Shown in pieces: positions 27,628-37,244 of a stretch of DNA of 64,000 bases. The DNA is from Paraburkholderia sp. CNPSo 3274 (GTDB taxonomy: Bacteria; Pseudomonadota; Gammaproteobacteria; Burkholderiales; Burkholderiaceae). Numbering within the stretch: the stretch's first letter is position 1; each line of letters starts with the position of its first letter. The notes under the pieces were generated by a model. That model worked only from the letters and a program-made list of their open reading frames with translations, was not told the DNA's origin and did not search any database. The DNA lies in contig NZ_JAMBPR010000046.1 in NCBI RefSeq assembly GCF_024206475.1, forward strand, positions 1 through 64,000, given 5' to 3'. Made by a program: the position numbers and the translations under genes.

Positions 27628-27695
27628 AGTGTAGGAGTGCCTGGGCGCGCCGAATAATCAAAACTCGCACCGCCGATATAAAGGCATGGAATATC
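27628..27695 (-). promoter_or_regulatory. nba-type promoter of the nbaE-H-J-I-G-D unit
   Basis: Read on the minus strand, GATATTCCATGCCTTTATA (27677-27695) carries a T-N11-A LysR box, then after 14 nt comes TTTGATTATTCG (27651-27662), then after 15 nt CCTACACT (27628-27635), the likely -10 region. Block order, sequence and spacing match the promoters at 29852-29919 and 34402-34469. The right half of the box is weaker here. The expected leader before nbaE is about 25 nt. Confidence 0.8.
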
Positions 27696-27720
27696 ACACC
27701 GACGCACACGTGCACGGCGC

Positions 27721-28683
27721 CTATGCCGATGCCGATGCCTTGGCAACCTCGCACAGGCAGTGGACGAACGACTCGCAGGCCGGATTGAGTTCCTTATTGG
27801 AGCGCACGGAATAGCCCACCGTGCCGAACGACCCACTCTCGGGAATGTCGAGAATGCGCAGCAGGCCCGCCCGCATGAAGCGCGTGGCCGCTACGCGCGG
27901 CATGACGGCCACGCGCGGCGCCTCCAGCAGGATGCCGAGATTCGTCAGTACCGAAAGCGATTCGATGATATCGGCAGGCAGCTTCAGCCCTGCCTGCCGA
28001 AACATGCGCTCTACTGCGTAGCGCAGTGGCGACTCCAGCGTTGGGAGAATCCACGGTGCGTCCGCGAGATCGCGCAGCGAACCGATCGACGCATTGCCCA
28101 TTTCCTGTCCGCTGCCGACGACGACGGCCAGCGAATCGTCAAAGAGCTTGTGATGCGTGAGCGGGAATGCGTCGGCAATCGGTAGCTCGACCTCCGGCAA
28201 GCGGCCGACGACGATGTCGAGTTCGCCGGTGGCAAGCAAGGGAAAGAGCTGCGCTGTTGGCCCTTCCCGTACGGTGACAAGCACATCCGGCGCGCGCGAC
28301 TTCAGGCGAGTGATCGCAGCCGGCAACAGATGAGCCGACGCCGAGATCAGCGTGCCGACGACGACATGCCCCGCCGTGCCGAAACGGAAGGTGTCGAGTT
28401 CTTCTGACATGTGCCGAAACTCGGCGAGCAACGACTTGACGCGCCGACCGACGACGCGGCCGAGGTCGGTCGGAATAACGCCGCGGCTATGACGCTCGAA
28501 CAACGCACCTTCGAACGACGATTCGAGTTCCTGAATGACCTTCGTCACAGCCGGCTGCGTGAGGCCCATATCGGTCGCGGCGCGCCGGATCGATCCGGTC
28601 TCCATCACGCGATCGAATACGAGCAGCTGGCTGAGTTTCAGATTGCGGCTCAGGCCTATCTGGCTAAGAGGATAGCGATGCAT
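27721..28683 (-). CDS. LysR-type regulator of the nba cluster
   Basis: A 320-residue LysR protein. The DNA-binding domain reads LSQLLVFDRVMETGSIRRAA, then TQPAVTKVIQELE, then FERHSRGVIPTDLG, a sub-branch shared with GbpR/PcaQ-like regulators of aromatic catabolism. The effector domain is complete. It lies inside the nba cluster between nbaC and nbaE, on the same strand, and is the obvious candidate to bind the three shared T-N11-A boxes. A start with no strong ribosome site (ATG 28683) suggests low-level synthesis or translation from the nbaF-C transcript. Confidence 0.85.
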   Translation of the reverse strand: MHRYPLSQIGLSRNLKLSQLLVFDRVMETGSIRRAATDMGLTQPAVTKVIQELESSFEGALFERHSRGVIPTDLGRVVGRRVKSLLAEFRHMSEELDTFRFGTAGHVVVGTLISASAHLLPAAITRLKSRAPDVLVTVREGPTAQLFPLLATGELDIVVGRLPEVELPIADAFPLTHHKLFDDSLAVVVGSGQEMGNASIGSLRDLADAPWILPTLESPLRYAVERMFRQAGLKLPADIIESLSVLTNLGILLEAPRVAVMPRVAATRFMRAGLLRILDIPESGSFGTVGYSVRSNKELNPACESFVHCLCEVAKASASA

Positions 28684-28766
28684 GATGGCGCCGTCGATCA
28701 GGGAGACGTGAACCTCGATCTTAGCAGCGGCGGGTTGACGGGGCCGTTAGCGCGGCCCTGGCCCGC

Positions 28767-29781
<1,015 letters not shown>

Positions 29782-29849
29782 TCCACTGTCCTATCGTCTT
29801 ACGTTTGTGCCATCGGAGCTGTGCCGTTCAAGGCATCACCTCGCGCTAG

Positions 29850-30923
29850 TCAGTCTAGGCAGCGCGTGGGACCGCGGATAATCAAAGTTTCCGCTTGCGA
29901 TATTCCGCACTGGAATACCGGCGACCCAAGGCACAGGGCCACGCTGCGCCGTTCGCTCGCAAGCCACGTCTTGATGACCTCGACCATCGGCGGCGGTCCG
30001 CACACATACATGTCGAACGGATTCGCTTCGAGCGTCCCGCGGTCGAAATGTTCGGGAATGAGCCCCGTCTTGCCCCGCCATGCCTCAGAGGGATTCATCA
30101 CCACGATGTCGCAAGCGAAGTTCGCAATGCGCTCCTCGTAGGACTTCAAACGATCGAGTTCGCACAAATCGCGCGCGTTCGTCACGCCATAGTAGAGGTG
30201 GACCTTCTGCCCACAGCCGCCCTTGTGCGCGAGATCGTCGAGCATGCCCAGGAACGCGGACAGGCCAGTCCCGCCCGCGACCATCACCAGCGAGCGTTCC
30301 ACCTCCCGCAGATAGAACGTGCCGAGCGGCGCCTCGAAGTCGATCGTCTGGCCCGGCTCGCAGCGCTAGCGCATATAGTTGCTCATCGCGCCGTCGGGCA
30401 ACAGACGAATCAGGAACTGCAGCTGGTTGTTGTCGTCAGGCCGGTTGGCGAACGAATATGAGCGCCACACACCCGCGCCCGGGATCTTCAGGCGAGCATA
30501 TTGTCCGGGCAGGAAATCGAGCCGTCCCGGGTGAGCGCTCGCGTCCACATGCAGGATGGCCGTCGTTTCGGACACCTGCTTGACGGCCGTGACCTGCCCC
30601 GTGATCGACGTCGTGCCGCCCGCGCTGCACAGGCTCGAATCGAAGTCGAAGTAAAACGATGCATCGGATTGCACGCGTGTCTGGCAGGACAGGATCTTGC
30701 GTGCGGCGAGATCATCGGCGGACAGGGTTTCTTCGTCGACATAGTCCAACGTATAGCTGCCCGATTCGCAGCGTCCCTGGCAGGTTCCGCACACGCCCTC
30801 GCGGCAATCGAGCGGGATGTTCACGCCATTGCGCAGCGCGGCATCGAGCAGGAGTTCGTTCGAACGAACATCGAAGAACACGGTCTTGCCGTCGGCAAAA
30901 CTGAACGCGACCTTATGGCTCAT
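29850..30923 (-). pseudogene. antC: Anthranilate 1,2-dioxygenase reductase, disrupted
   Basis: The frame starts at ATG 30923 with a plant-type ferredoxin domain (CREGVCGTCQGRC, later SCQT), then an FAD domain (WRSYSFANRP), and is interrupted by TAG at 30366-30368 within NYMR-stop-RCEPGQ. The same frame continues with MVAGGTGLSAFLG and CGPPPMVEVIKTWLA, so only one codon is changed, probably GAG to TAG. The last residues of the family are replaced by sequence belonging to the nbaF promoter. The ferredoxin and part of the FAD domain could still be made, but electron transfer from NADH should be lost. Confidence 0.88.
29852..29919 (-). promoter_or_regulatory. nba-type promoter of the nbaF-C unit
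   Basis: On the minus strand GGTATTCCAGTGCGGAATA (29901-29919) contains the palindrome TATTCC-N5-GGAATA and a T-N11-A core. It is followed after 14 nt by TTTGATTATCCG (29875-29886) and after 15 nt by CCTAGACT (29852-29859). This is the best palindrome of the three related promoters. It overlaps the 3' end of the antC reading frame, whose normal C-terminus it has replaced. Confidence 0.82.
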
Positions 30924-30937
30924 CTCGTGGCTCCCGC

Positions 30938-31435
30938 TTACAGATGGTAGAAGTCGAGCACGGCGTTGATCGTGTCGTTCAGCAAGAGCACATGCTTGCG
31001 CGCGATCTTCCAGGTGTCGCCGGTGGGCCGCAACTGGTACGTGACACGTCCGAAGAAGTGCTCGGCAACGCCGTTGCGTGCGTAGAACGTAGCCCAGTTG
31101 GCCTTCACTTCCAGCTCACCGCTTTCGCCCTCCGCAATCCTCACGTTGGTGATCTGATGCAACGTGCGCGGCAGCGGCGTCGACGCCGCCGACTTGCCCG
31201 TGCGCAGGCGGAACACACGATCCTCGAGCCCCGTGCGGTTCGCGTAGTAGATCAGCGACATGCCGCGCTTCGGATCGGTCGTGTACACGTGCTCGGAGTC
31301 CCACTGGGGCACGTGAAATTCGCTGGTTTCGTCGAAGAGGTCGAGATACTCGTCCCAGCTCTGCGCATCGCAAAGCTCGGCCTTGCGATAGAGAAACTGC
31401 TCGACCGATTGTTGCAGCGTGTGCGTAACGGGCAT
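30938..31435 (-). CDS. antB: Anthranilate 1,2-dioxygenase small subunit
   Basis: A 165-residue ring-hydroxylating dioxygenase beta subunit. It has the fold-typical QFLYRKAELCDAQSWDEYLDLF, HVPQWDSEHV and the C-terminal WKIARKHVLLLNDTI. It supports the alpha subunit structurally. AAGGAGG within the end of antA serves as ribosome site, and the gap to antA is 3 bp. The frame is intact even though the partner reductase gene downstream is broken. Confidence 0.92.
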   Translation of the reverse strand: MPVTHTLQQSVEQFLYRKAELCDAQSWDEYLDLFDETSEFHVPQWDSEHVYTTDPKRGMSLIYYANRTGLEDRVFRLRTGKSAASTPLPRTLHQITNVRIAEGESGELEVKANWATFYARNGVAEHFFGRVTYQLRPTGDTWKIARKHVLLLNDTINAVLDFYHL

Positions 31436-31438
31436 GAT

Positions 31439-32827
31439 TCAAGCCTCCTTCGTGACGTTCGACTTCTGTGCGAGACCCTTCATGAGAAACGTCTGCCACG
31501 CGCCGTGCTGGTTGACGTAGAGTCCCTCGTGGGTCAATTCCGCGCCGCACAGCACTGGCGCGATGCCGAGCAAACGCGTGTTCGCCGTTTCGCCCGCGAC
31601 CCACTTGTGATGACCGCGAGAAATGTCGCTCCAGCGTTCGAGGCGCGCCTGAAAGCCGCGCTGCTGCTCGCGGAACTCGACGAGATCGTCCGGCGTGCCC
31701 ATGCCCGACACATTGAAGAAGTCTTCGAATTGCCGGATGCGGCTCTCACGCTCCTCGTCCGATTCGCCTTTCACGCCTATGCACTGGCTGATGACCTCGG
31801 TCTTGTTCCAGGCCACCGGACGCACGATGCGCAACTGGGAGCTGATCTGGTCCATGAAGAACAGGCTCGGATAGATGTTCAGGTTGCGCAGGCGATGCAT
31901 CATCCATTCGGCTCTCTGCTGCCCCTGCGCCTCGACCAGGCGCGGCATGACGCTGCCATAACCGGGGCGCACGCTGGGGTTCGGCATGTCGCTGAACAGG
32001 ACGCTATGGCCATTCCTGAACGCGAACCAGCCGTCGTCGGTCTCCGAATCACCGGCGCCGAGCTTGCTGTAGTCGAGCGTTCCGTTCGTTGAGTCGCCGT
32101 TTTGCGCATTGGCCTCCTTGCGGCGCTGCACCGTGGCGACGTAGTTGTAGTGCACCGTGCTCACGTGATACCCGTCGAGGCCATTCTCGTTCTGCAGCTT
32201 CCAGTTGCCTTCGTAGGTGTACGTGGACTTGCCGGGCAGCACTTCAAGCTCGCCCGTGGGCGATTGCGCCACCATCATGTCGAAGAAGATGCGCGCGTCG
32301 CCGAGGTAGTCCTCCAGCGTGTCGGTCGCATCGACGTCGAGGCTGATGAACACGAAGCCCTTGTAGCTCGCAATACGCGCCTTCTTGAGGCCGCGCGTGG
32401 ACTTGTCGAAGTCGTCGCAGTACTCGCCGGGCGCCTTGACCTTGACGAGACGGCCGTCGCTCTTATAGCACCACGCATGGAAGGGGCATGTGAAAGTCGA
32501 CTGATTGCCTTTGCCCATACGCGTGAGCGTCGCGCCGCGATGCTGGCACGCGTTGATCATCGCGTTCAGTTGACCGTTTCCGTCACGCGAAATGATCATC
32601 GGCTGACGGCCCGCGCGCATCGTCATGAAGTCGTGGGGCTTGGGAATCTCGCTCTCGTGGCACGCGTAGATCCAGTTCTTCTCGAAGATGAACTCCATCT
32701 CCATGTCGAACAGTTGCGGCTCCGTGAACATCTCCCGTGCAATGCGATAGACGCCCTCTGCCGGACGGAAATCGAGGCATCCGCCAATGAATTCCTGCCA
32801 TTGCGTCGTGGTTTTCTCTGCGCTCAC
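31439..32827 (-). CDS. antA: Anthranilate 1,2-dioxygenase large subunit
   Basis: A 462-residue alpha subunit. The Rieske centre ligands are in ACQHRGATL and CPFHAWCYKSDG, and the mononuclear iron region is in NENGLDGYHVSTVHYNY (Asp-His-His). It hydroxylates anthranilate to catechol with loss of CO2 and ammonia. I place the start at GTG 32827 because AGGAGGAG lies 7 bp upstream; the frame begins 7 codons earlier at ATG 32848, which would put that ribosome site inside the gene. It is divergent from catB'/catA across a 338-bp regulatory region. Confidence 0.92.
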   Translation of the reverse strand: MSAEKTTTQWQEFIGGCLDFRPAEGVYRIAREMFTEPQLFDMEMEFIFEKNWIYACHESEIPKPHDFMTMRAGRQPMIISRDGNGQLNAMINACQHRGATLTRMGKGNQSTFTCPFHAWCYKSDGRLVKVKAPGEYCDDFDKSTRGLKKARIASYKGFVFISLDVDATDTLEDYLGDARIFFDMMVAQSPTGELEVLPGKSTYTYEGNWKLQNENGLDGYHVSTVHYNYVATVQRRKEANAQNGDSTNGTLDYSKLGAGDSETDDGWFAFRNGHSVLFSDMPNPSVRPGYGSVMPRLVEAQGQQRAEWMMHRLRNLNIYPSLFFMDQISSQLRIVRPVAWNKTEVISQCIGVKGESDEERESRIRQFEDFFNVSGMGTPDDLVEFREQQRGFQARLERWSDISRGHHKWVAGETANTRLLGIAPVLCGAELTHEGLYVNQHGAWQTFLMKGLAQKSNVTKEA

Positions 32828-32908
32828 GATGGGTTCTCCTCCTGCCATTTAGCGGTCTTGCGACCAGGTCCTTGATGAGCTGGGATTGAATACCCGATGC
32901 GATGCGGG

Positions 32909-33053
32909 CGCTATCCGCCTGGTCGCCGTTCGCTATCCGCTTTTTTTGCGGCTTCGTCGGGTGCGCCTGCGCGGCGCCGCGTGGCGCCGATTGCGGGGCG
33001 CTTAGCCGCCGCGCCGCAAAAAAACGGATAGTGAGTGCCGAGTAGACGGATAG
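32909..33053. promoter_or_regulatory. Divergent ant/cat control region with mirrored half-site pairs
   Basis: CTATCCGC occurs at 32911-32918 and 32933-32940, spaced 22 bp. CGGATAG occurs at 33025-33031 and 33047-33053, also spaced 22 bp, in the opposite orientation. In addition 32933-32952 and 33013-33031 form a long near-perfect inverted repeat including GCCGCAAAAAAA. Pairs of GGATA-containing half-sites two helical turns apart are the pattern of XylS/BenR/AntR-type AraC activators. One pair faces antA, the other faces catB. No AntR gene is intact in this window. Confidence 0.65.
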
Positions 33054-33186
33054 CGATCGCGCACGCTCGGGGATCTAATGCCGACAACGCCCCGCCCGCA
33101 TGCCCGTCGGGGAGACAGACACCTAGGTCGAGCGCCCGCGCCGGCTCGTGTCCGCCGGACTCCACGTACATCACTGACTTTCCGAC

Positions 33187-33383
33187 ATGACTTCCGCGAC
33201 GATCGAACGTATCGAAACCCGCCTCGTAGATTTGCCGACGATTCGCCCTCACAAGCTATCCGTCGCCACGATGCACGGGCAAACCCTGATGCTGGTGAAG
33301 GTGTATTGCAGCGATGGCGTGACTGGCATCGGTGAAGGTACGACGATTGCCGGCATGGCCTACGGTCCCGAAAAACGAAGGAA

Positions 33384-33399
<16 letters not shown>
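33187..33399 (+). pseudogene. catB: Muconate cycloisomerase, N-terminal fragment
   Basis: The first 61 or so residues match CatB (RIETRLVDLPTIRPHKLSVA, then DGVTGIGEGTTIAGMAYGPE). The frame then runs into catA sequence in a different frame and stops at 33399. About five-sixths of catB and all of catC, which normally lies between catB and catA, are absent. Its stop lies 15 bp beyond the possible GTG start of catA, so reinitiation at catA is conceivable. Confidence 0.85.
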
Positions 33400-34313
<914 letters not shown>

Positions 34314-34324
34314 CGGCTCGGCAA

Positions 34325-34349
34325 GACGGCGATGTCGAACACCGCCGTC
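34325..34349 (+). terminator. Hairpin after catA
   Basis: GACGGCG pairs with CGCCGTC over an 11-nt loop, 12 bp after the catA stop. No T run follows, so it is at best a weak or Rho-assisted terminator. Confidence 0.35.
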
Positions 34350-34401
34350 AGCACATGCGACGGGGGCAACATTCGAATCCAGACTCAACTCGAAGGGTCC
34401 A

Positions 34402-34469
34402 GGTATTCGAAACGGGAATACGGCCATCGCAATTTTTGATTATCCGGCCGTGAAGCGCCCACCTAGACT
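34402..34469 (+). promoter_or_regulatory. nba-type promoter of the DUF4863-FMN reductase unit
   Basis: GGTATTCGAAACGGGAATA (34402-34420) has TATTC-N7-GAATA symmetry and a T-N11-A core. TTTGATTATCCG follows after 14 nt (34435-34446) and CCTAGACT after 15 nt (34462-34469). The 12-nt middle block and the 8-nt -10-like block are identical to those at the nbaF promoter. It is 56 bp upstream of the DUF4863 start codon. Confidence 0.82.
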
Positions 34470-34524
34470 AGCTGGTATCTGATCGACTGGTATTCAAGCG
34501 CCTGGAACGGAGACAGCGAAAATC

Positions 34525-35019
34525 ATGTTGCCATCTGGAACACATAAGGAAGAGATGTTGCAGGCCGTGCGCCGCCTGTGCGACGACATTCGGGACCGTC
34601 CGCTCGATGCGGATCTCGAGGCCCATCTGAACCAGGCCTTCGGCCCGGGAACCGGAACGTATGCGGAGTTGACGCGCCTGCTGAAGCTCGGCGTCCAGGA
34701 ACGTTGGGCCGCCTATGTGCAGGTTGAAGAGGGTGACTATCGCCGAGGCCGAATCGCAGGGCCGTCAAGTGAAACAGCGCAAATGAGCGTAGAGAGCGGA
34801 CTGCTGCGCGACGTGAAAGGTCAGTACCACTGTCACACGAATGGGGAGATCAACATGATCGTCCCACTCGAAGAAGGGGCGCAATTCTGTGGACACGGCG
34901 CCGGCTGGCGCGTTTTCCCGCCACGTAGCGAGCACTTTCCGACTGTGACCGGCAACGCGCTCATGCTCTACTTCCTGCCCGGCGGAGAAATCGAATATCG
35001 TACGCCGCCAGCCGCTTGA
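34525..35019 (+). CDS. DUF4863 / hydroxylaminobenzoate lyase (PnbB)-like protein
   Basis: A 164-residue protein. The C-terminal half (KGQYHCHTNGEINMIVPLEEGA, then CGHGAGWRVFPPRSEHFPTV, LMLYFLPGGEIEY) matches DUF4863, the family of 4-hydroxylaminobenzoate lyase PnbB, a cupin-like enzyme that turns an arylhydroxylamine into a catecholic product and ammonia. The N-terminal helical part (ICDDIRDRPLDADLEAHLNQ-type) also fits. With an nba-type promoter upstream and an FMN reductase gene 42 bp downstream, I infer action on 2-hydroxylaminobenzoate, giving 3-hydroxyanthranilate by rearrangement. The substrate and reaction are unproven. Confidence 0.8.
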   Translation: MLPSGTHKEEMLQAVRRLCDDIRDRPLDADLEAHLNQAFGPGTGTYAELTRLLKLGVQERWAAYVQVEEGDYRRGRIAGPSSETAQMSVESGLLRDVKGQYHCHTNGEINMIVPLEEGAQFCGHGAGWRVFPPRSEHFPTVTGNALMLYFLPGGEIEYRTPPAA

Positions 35020-35061
35020 GTGCGCCCTCTGCGCGTTTGTCAGACTTTGTTGGGAAGCGTC

Positions 35062-35637
35062 ATGAGCATCAGGATTCTCGCCGTCAGCGGTAGTTCTCGC
35101 CGCGACTCACTCAATCAGAAATTGCTGGACGTCGCGGTAGTCGGCGCAAGAATCGCCGGCGCCGAAGTAACGCCGATCCGACTCGCAGACTACCCTTTGC
35201 CACTGTACGACGGCGACCTTGAGGCCGAATACGGCCTGCCAGACGGAGCACATGCGCTCCAGGCGCTTGTAGACAAGCACGATGCAATCCTTGTCGCGAC
35301 GCCCGAATACAACGGCGGCTACACTGCGTTGCTGAAAAACGCTATCGACTGGATCAGCCGACCGCGCAACAACGGCTCGTCGGGCGTCGCGTTGCTGACT
35401 GGAAAAGTCGCGGCGCTCGTTTCCGCGTCGCCGGGACAGCTTGGCGGCGTGCGCTCGCAAGCAGGCATGCGTGCGGTACTCGACAAGCTCGGCATGCTGG
35501 TCATTCCCGAATCGTTTGCGTTGAGCCACGCGCATCAGGCATTCGATGTCGAAGGAAAACTCAAAGACGAGAACGTTGAGCGGCTGGTATCCAGTGTTGG
35601 TGCGGCCTTGTATCGAACCGCTGCCCGGTTGGCCTGA
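35062..35637 (+). CDS. NAD(P)H-dependent FMN reductase; candidate nitro reductase of the nba regulon
   Basis: A 191-residue flavodoxin-fold reductase. FMN-binding segments are AVSGSSRRDSLNQKLL at the N-terminus and ATPEYNGGYTALLKNAIDW; LVSASPGQLGGVRSQ is the third loop. Members reduce FMN, quinones, chromate or azo/nitro compounds. It shares the transcript and the nba-type promoter with the DUF4863 gene, so it may reduce a nitrobenzoate to the hydroxylamine or supply reduced flavin. ATG 35062 is chosen over the longer frame because GGGAAG lies upstream and the family starts with a short MSIRILAVSG strand. Confidence 0.85.
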   Translation: MSIRILAVSGSSRRDSLNQKLLDVAVVGARIAGAEVTPIRLADYPLPLYDGDLEAEYGLPDGAHALQALVDKHDAILVATPEYNGGYTALLKNAIDWISRPRNNGSSGVALLTGKVAALVSASPGQLGGVRSQAGMRAVLDKLGMLVIPESFALSHAHQAFDVEGKLKDENVERLVSSVGAALYRTAARLA

Positions 35638-35684
35638 TCGCCAGCTTCAAGGCCTCATGCCAATTCATCAGTCCCTCGAATATG

Positions 35685-35770
35685 CTATGAAAGCGCGGCC
35701 TGATAGACCTTCGGCGTCACACCGGCTTATTGCTTGAACACGCGCGTGAAGTCTCCTGAAGAGGTCCCCG
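35685..35770 (-). pseudogene. 3' remnant of an AraC-family regulator gene
   Basis: A minus-strand frame reads SSGDFTRVFKQ, a TAA stop, then AGVTPKVYQAALS and TAG. This matches the second helix-turn-helix and tail of AraC-type regulators, with an internal stop and no upstream remainder. Given the AraC-type half-sites in the ant/cat control region, it could be the relic of the ant regulator, but the fragment is too short to say. Confidence 0.4.
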
Positions 35771-35807
35771 TGGAAACCATGCTACGAGCTTCGCTCCCGA
35801 ATGTATT

Positions 35808-35849
35808 GGACGATTTTGCAGCAGGTGCAAAATCGTCCAGTCGTTTTTC
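35808..35849 (+). terminator. Strong intrinsic terminator after the FMN reductase unit
   Basis: GGACGATTTTGCA (35808-35820) pairs perfectly with TGCAAAATCGTCC (35826-35838) over a 5-nt loop and is followed by AGTCGTTTTTCG. It lies 170 bp after the FMN reductase stop. Confidence 0.75.
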
Positions 35850-35927
35850 GATCAGCGTCGATAGCATCCTTCGTCGCACATGACGGCCAAACCGCGGCGG
35901 CGCTAGCCCCCGCTTGCGTCGTGCGCC

Positions 35928-36335
35928 TCAAGCCTCGCGGGCAAACACCTCACGCGCCGCGAAGAGGCCGTTGAGCGCCGCGGGAAAGCCCGCGTACACG
36001 GCCATCTGCATGATCGTCTCGACGATCTCCTCGCGCGTGAGCCCGACATTCAGGCCCGCAGCGATATGTACCTTGAGTTGCGGTTGAGCGTGGCCAATCG
36101 CCGTGAGCGCCGCGATGGTGGCGATCTCGCGCGAGCGCAAGTCGAGACCCGGCCGCGCGTAGATGTCGCCAAACGGAAATTCGAGAAGATACTGCGCGAA
36201 ATCTGGCGCGATGTCGGCAAGCGAGTCGATCACCTGCTCGCCGCCGTTGCCGTCAATCGCCGAGAGCATGCGTTTGCCTCTTGCGAGGCGGCTTTCCTGC
36301 TGGGTGTCGCTGGGCTGATTCATCGTTGTGTGCAT
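35928..36335 (-). CDS. Carboxymuconolactone decarboxylase family protein
   Basis: A 135-residue AhpD/CMD-like protein. The family segments are SREIATIAALTAIGHAQPQLKVHI, GLNVGLTREEIVETIMQMAVYAGFPAALNGLFAARE. Members include true 4-carboxymuconolactone decarboxylases and peroxidase-like CxxC proteins; no CxxC is present, so the decarboxylase-like type is favoured. The start (ATG 36335 or 36323) lies inside the upstream MerR gene, an 83-bp overlap that suggests coupled expression. Confidence 0.85.
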   Translation of the reverse strand: MHTTMNQPSDTQQESRLARGKRMLSAIDGNGGEQVIDSLADIAPDFAQYLLEFPFGDIYARPGLDLRSREIATIAALTAIGHAQPQLKVHIAAGLNVGLTREEIVETIMQMAVYAGFPAALNGLFAAREVFAREA

Positions 36336-36696
36336 TCTCGTTCCTTTGCATGACGTGGGAATAACCTTCGATCTTGTTGTCGAGGACGAGAAGACACGCC
36401 TGGAGTTCCGCCACCTGCGCACGCACCGCTTCGCGATGCGTGGCCAGCAATTCGCCGCGCTCGCGCTCGGTTGCCTTGCCCTCCGCGCGCAGTTGCGCGT
36501 AGCGCAACATGCCCTGAATCGGCATGCCCGTGGTCTTCAGACGGCCCAGAAACTCGATCCATTCGAGCACCGAGCGGTCGTAAGCACGCTGGCCCGTTTC
36601 GTTGCGCACCGCATAGGGAATCAGCCCGATGCGTTCGTAGTAGCGAATCGTATGGACTGAAAGGCCTGTGAGCGCGGCCAGTTCGCCAATCTTCAT
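36253..36696 (-). CDS. MerR family transcriptional regulator
   Basis: A 147-residue MerR regulator. The N-terminal winged helix is KIGELAALTGLSVHTIRYYERIGL, then RAYDRSVLEWIEFL, followed by the long dimerisation helix with ELLATHREAVRAQVAELQA. There is no Cys pattern for metal sensing. GGAG lies 8 bp before ATG 36696. It overlaps the carboxymuconolactone decarboxylase-like gene and should control it and itself through the operator upstream. The tail PPRKRQTHALGD appears to extend beyond the usual end. Confidence 0.88.
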   Translation of the reverse strand: MKIGELAALTGLSVHTIRYYERIGLIPYAVRNETGQRAYDRSVLEWIEFLGRLKTTGMPIQGMLRYAQLRAEGKATERERGELLATHREAVRAQVAELQACLLVLDNKIEGYSHVMQRNENAHNDESAQRHPAGKPPRKRQTHALGD

Positions 36697-36728
36697 GCGC
36701 TTCTCCTCATCGACGTTCTGAATGGTGG

Positions 36729-36754
36729 GACTTCGAGTGCACTCCAGGTCAAGC
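36729..36754 (-). promoter_or_regulatory. MerR-type operator/promoter
   Basis: On the minus strand CTTGACC is followed by TGGAGTGCACTCGAAGTC. TTGACC is the -35 element and the near-palindrome GACCTGGAGTG/CACTCGAAGTC (9 of 11 positions symmetrical, 36729-36750) lies in the spacer, the standard arrangement of MerR-controlled promoters. The -10 element is not clear. It is 33 bp upstream of the MerR start. Confidence 0.65.
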
Positions 36755-36809
36755 TCTTTTTTTGCCGCGGAGTGTCCCTGCACAATAGACCCGAGAAAAT
36801 TAGCAATAG

Positions 36810-36908
36810 ACCCATCAGTCTGGCGTGAAACCGGGCACCCGCCTGCCGATGATCGACAACACGCCAATCGATGCCGGTGGCAACACGTGGGGCACGAGCG
36901 GATTCTAA
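36810..36908 (+). pseudogene. 3' end of an unidentified gene
   Basis: A frame following TAG at 36807 reads GVKPGTRLPMIDNTPID, then AGGNTWGTSGF and TAA, followed 28 bp later by a strong terminator. The composition is protein-like and the terminator fits a former gene end, but the upstream part is absent and I do not recognise the family. Confidence 0.35.
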
Positions 36909-36935
36909 GGTCTAACCAGGCTCGTGCACACTGCC

Positions 36936-36975
36936 AACGCCGCTTGAGCATGCGTCTCAGCGGCGTTTTTTTTTG
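36936..36975 (+). terminator. Intrinsic terminator
   Basis: AACGCCGCTTGAG pairs with CTCAGCGGCGTT (one bulged T) over a 7-nt loop, followed by a run of at least eight T. It has no intact gene directly upstream, consistent with the gene remnant ending at 36908. The stretch 36976-37244 holds only weak open frames. Confidence 0.75.
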
Positions 36976-37244
36976 CAGCCAGAAAGCGTGCGAGGAGCCC
37001 GCCTCCGGCTGGCGGTGCTACCCGGCTGAGATCGCGTCGAACGCCTCACTTCGGAGGCCAGGGAGGGATTTCATAGCTTGCTCCCCACGATTTTCCCCAG
37101 TCCTGTATACACAGTTCGCCCTGGGGGTCCATCGGCATGACGAGGTTGGCGGGCACATAGCTTTCTGTTTTCCCATCGACCTTATGCCAGAACCTGGGTG
37201 GGTTATTCTTCCTGAAGCACGCAGAACACGACGACTTTGCCTGC

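Noticed and set aside
30366-30368. TAG in antC as recoding (readthrough or special amino acid)
   Set aside because: No stem-loop or recoding context is visible, the gene also lacks its native C-terminus, and the neighbouring cat genes are decayed, so a plain nonsense mutation is the simpler reading.
35928-36335. Carboxymuconolactone decarboxylase-like gene as part of a protocatechuate pathway
   Set aside because: No other pca genes are nearby, and it is paired with a MerR regulator rather than a pca regulator.
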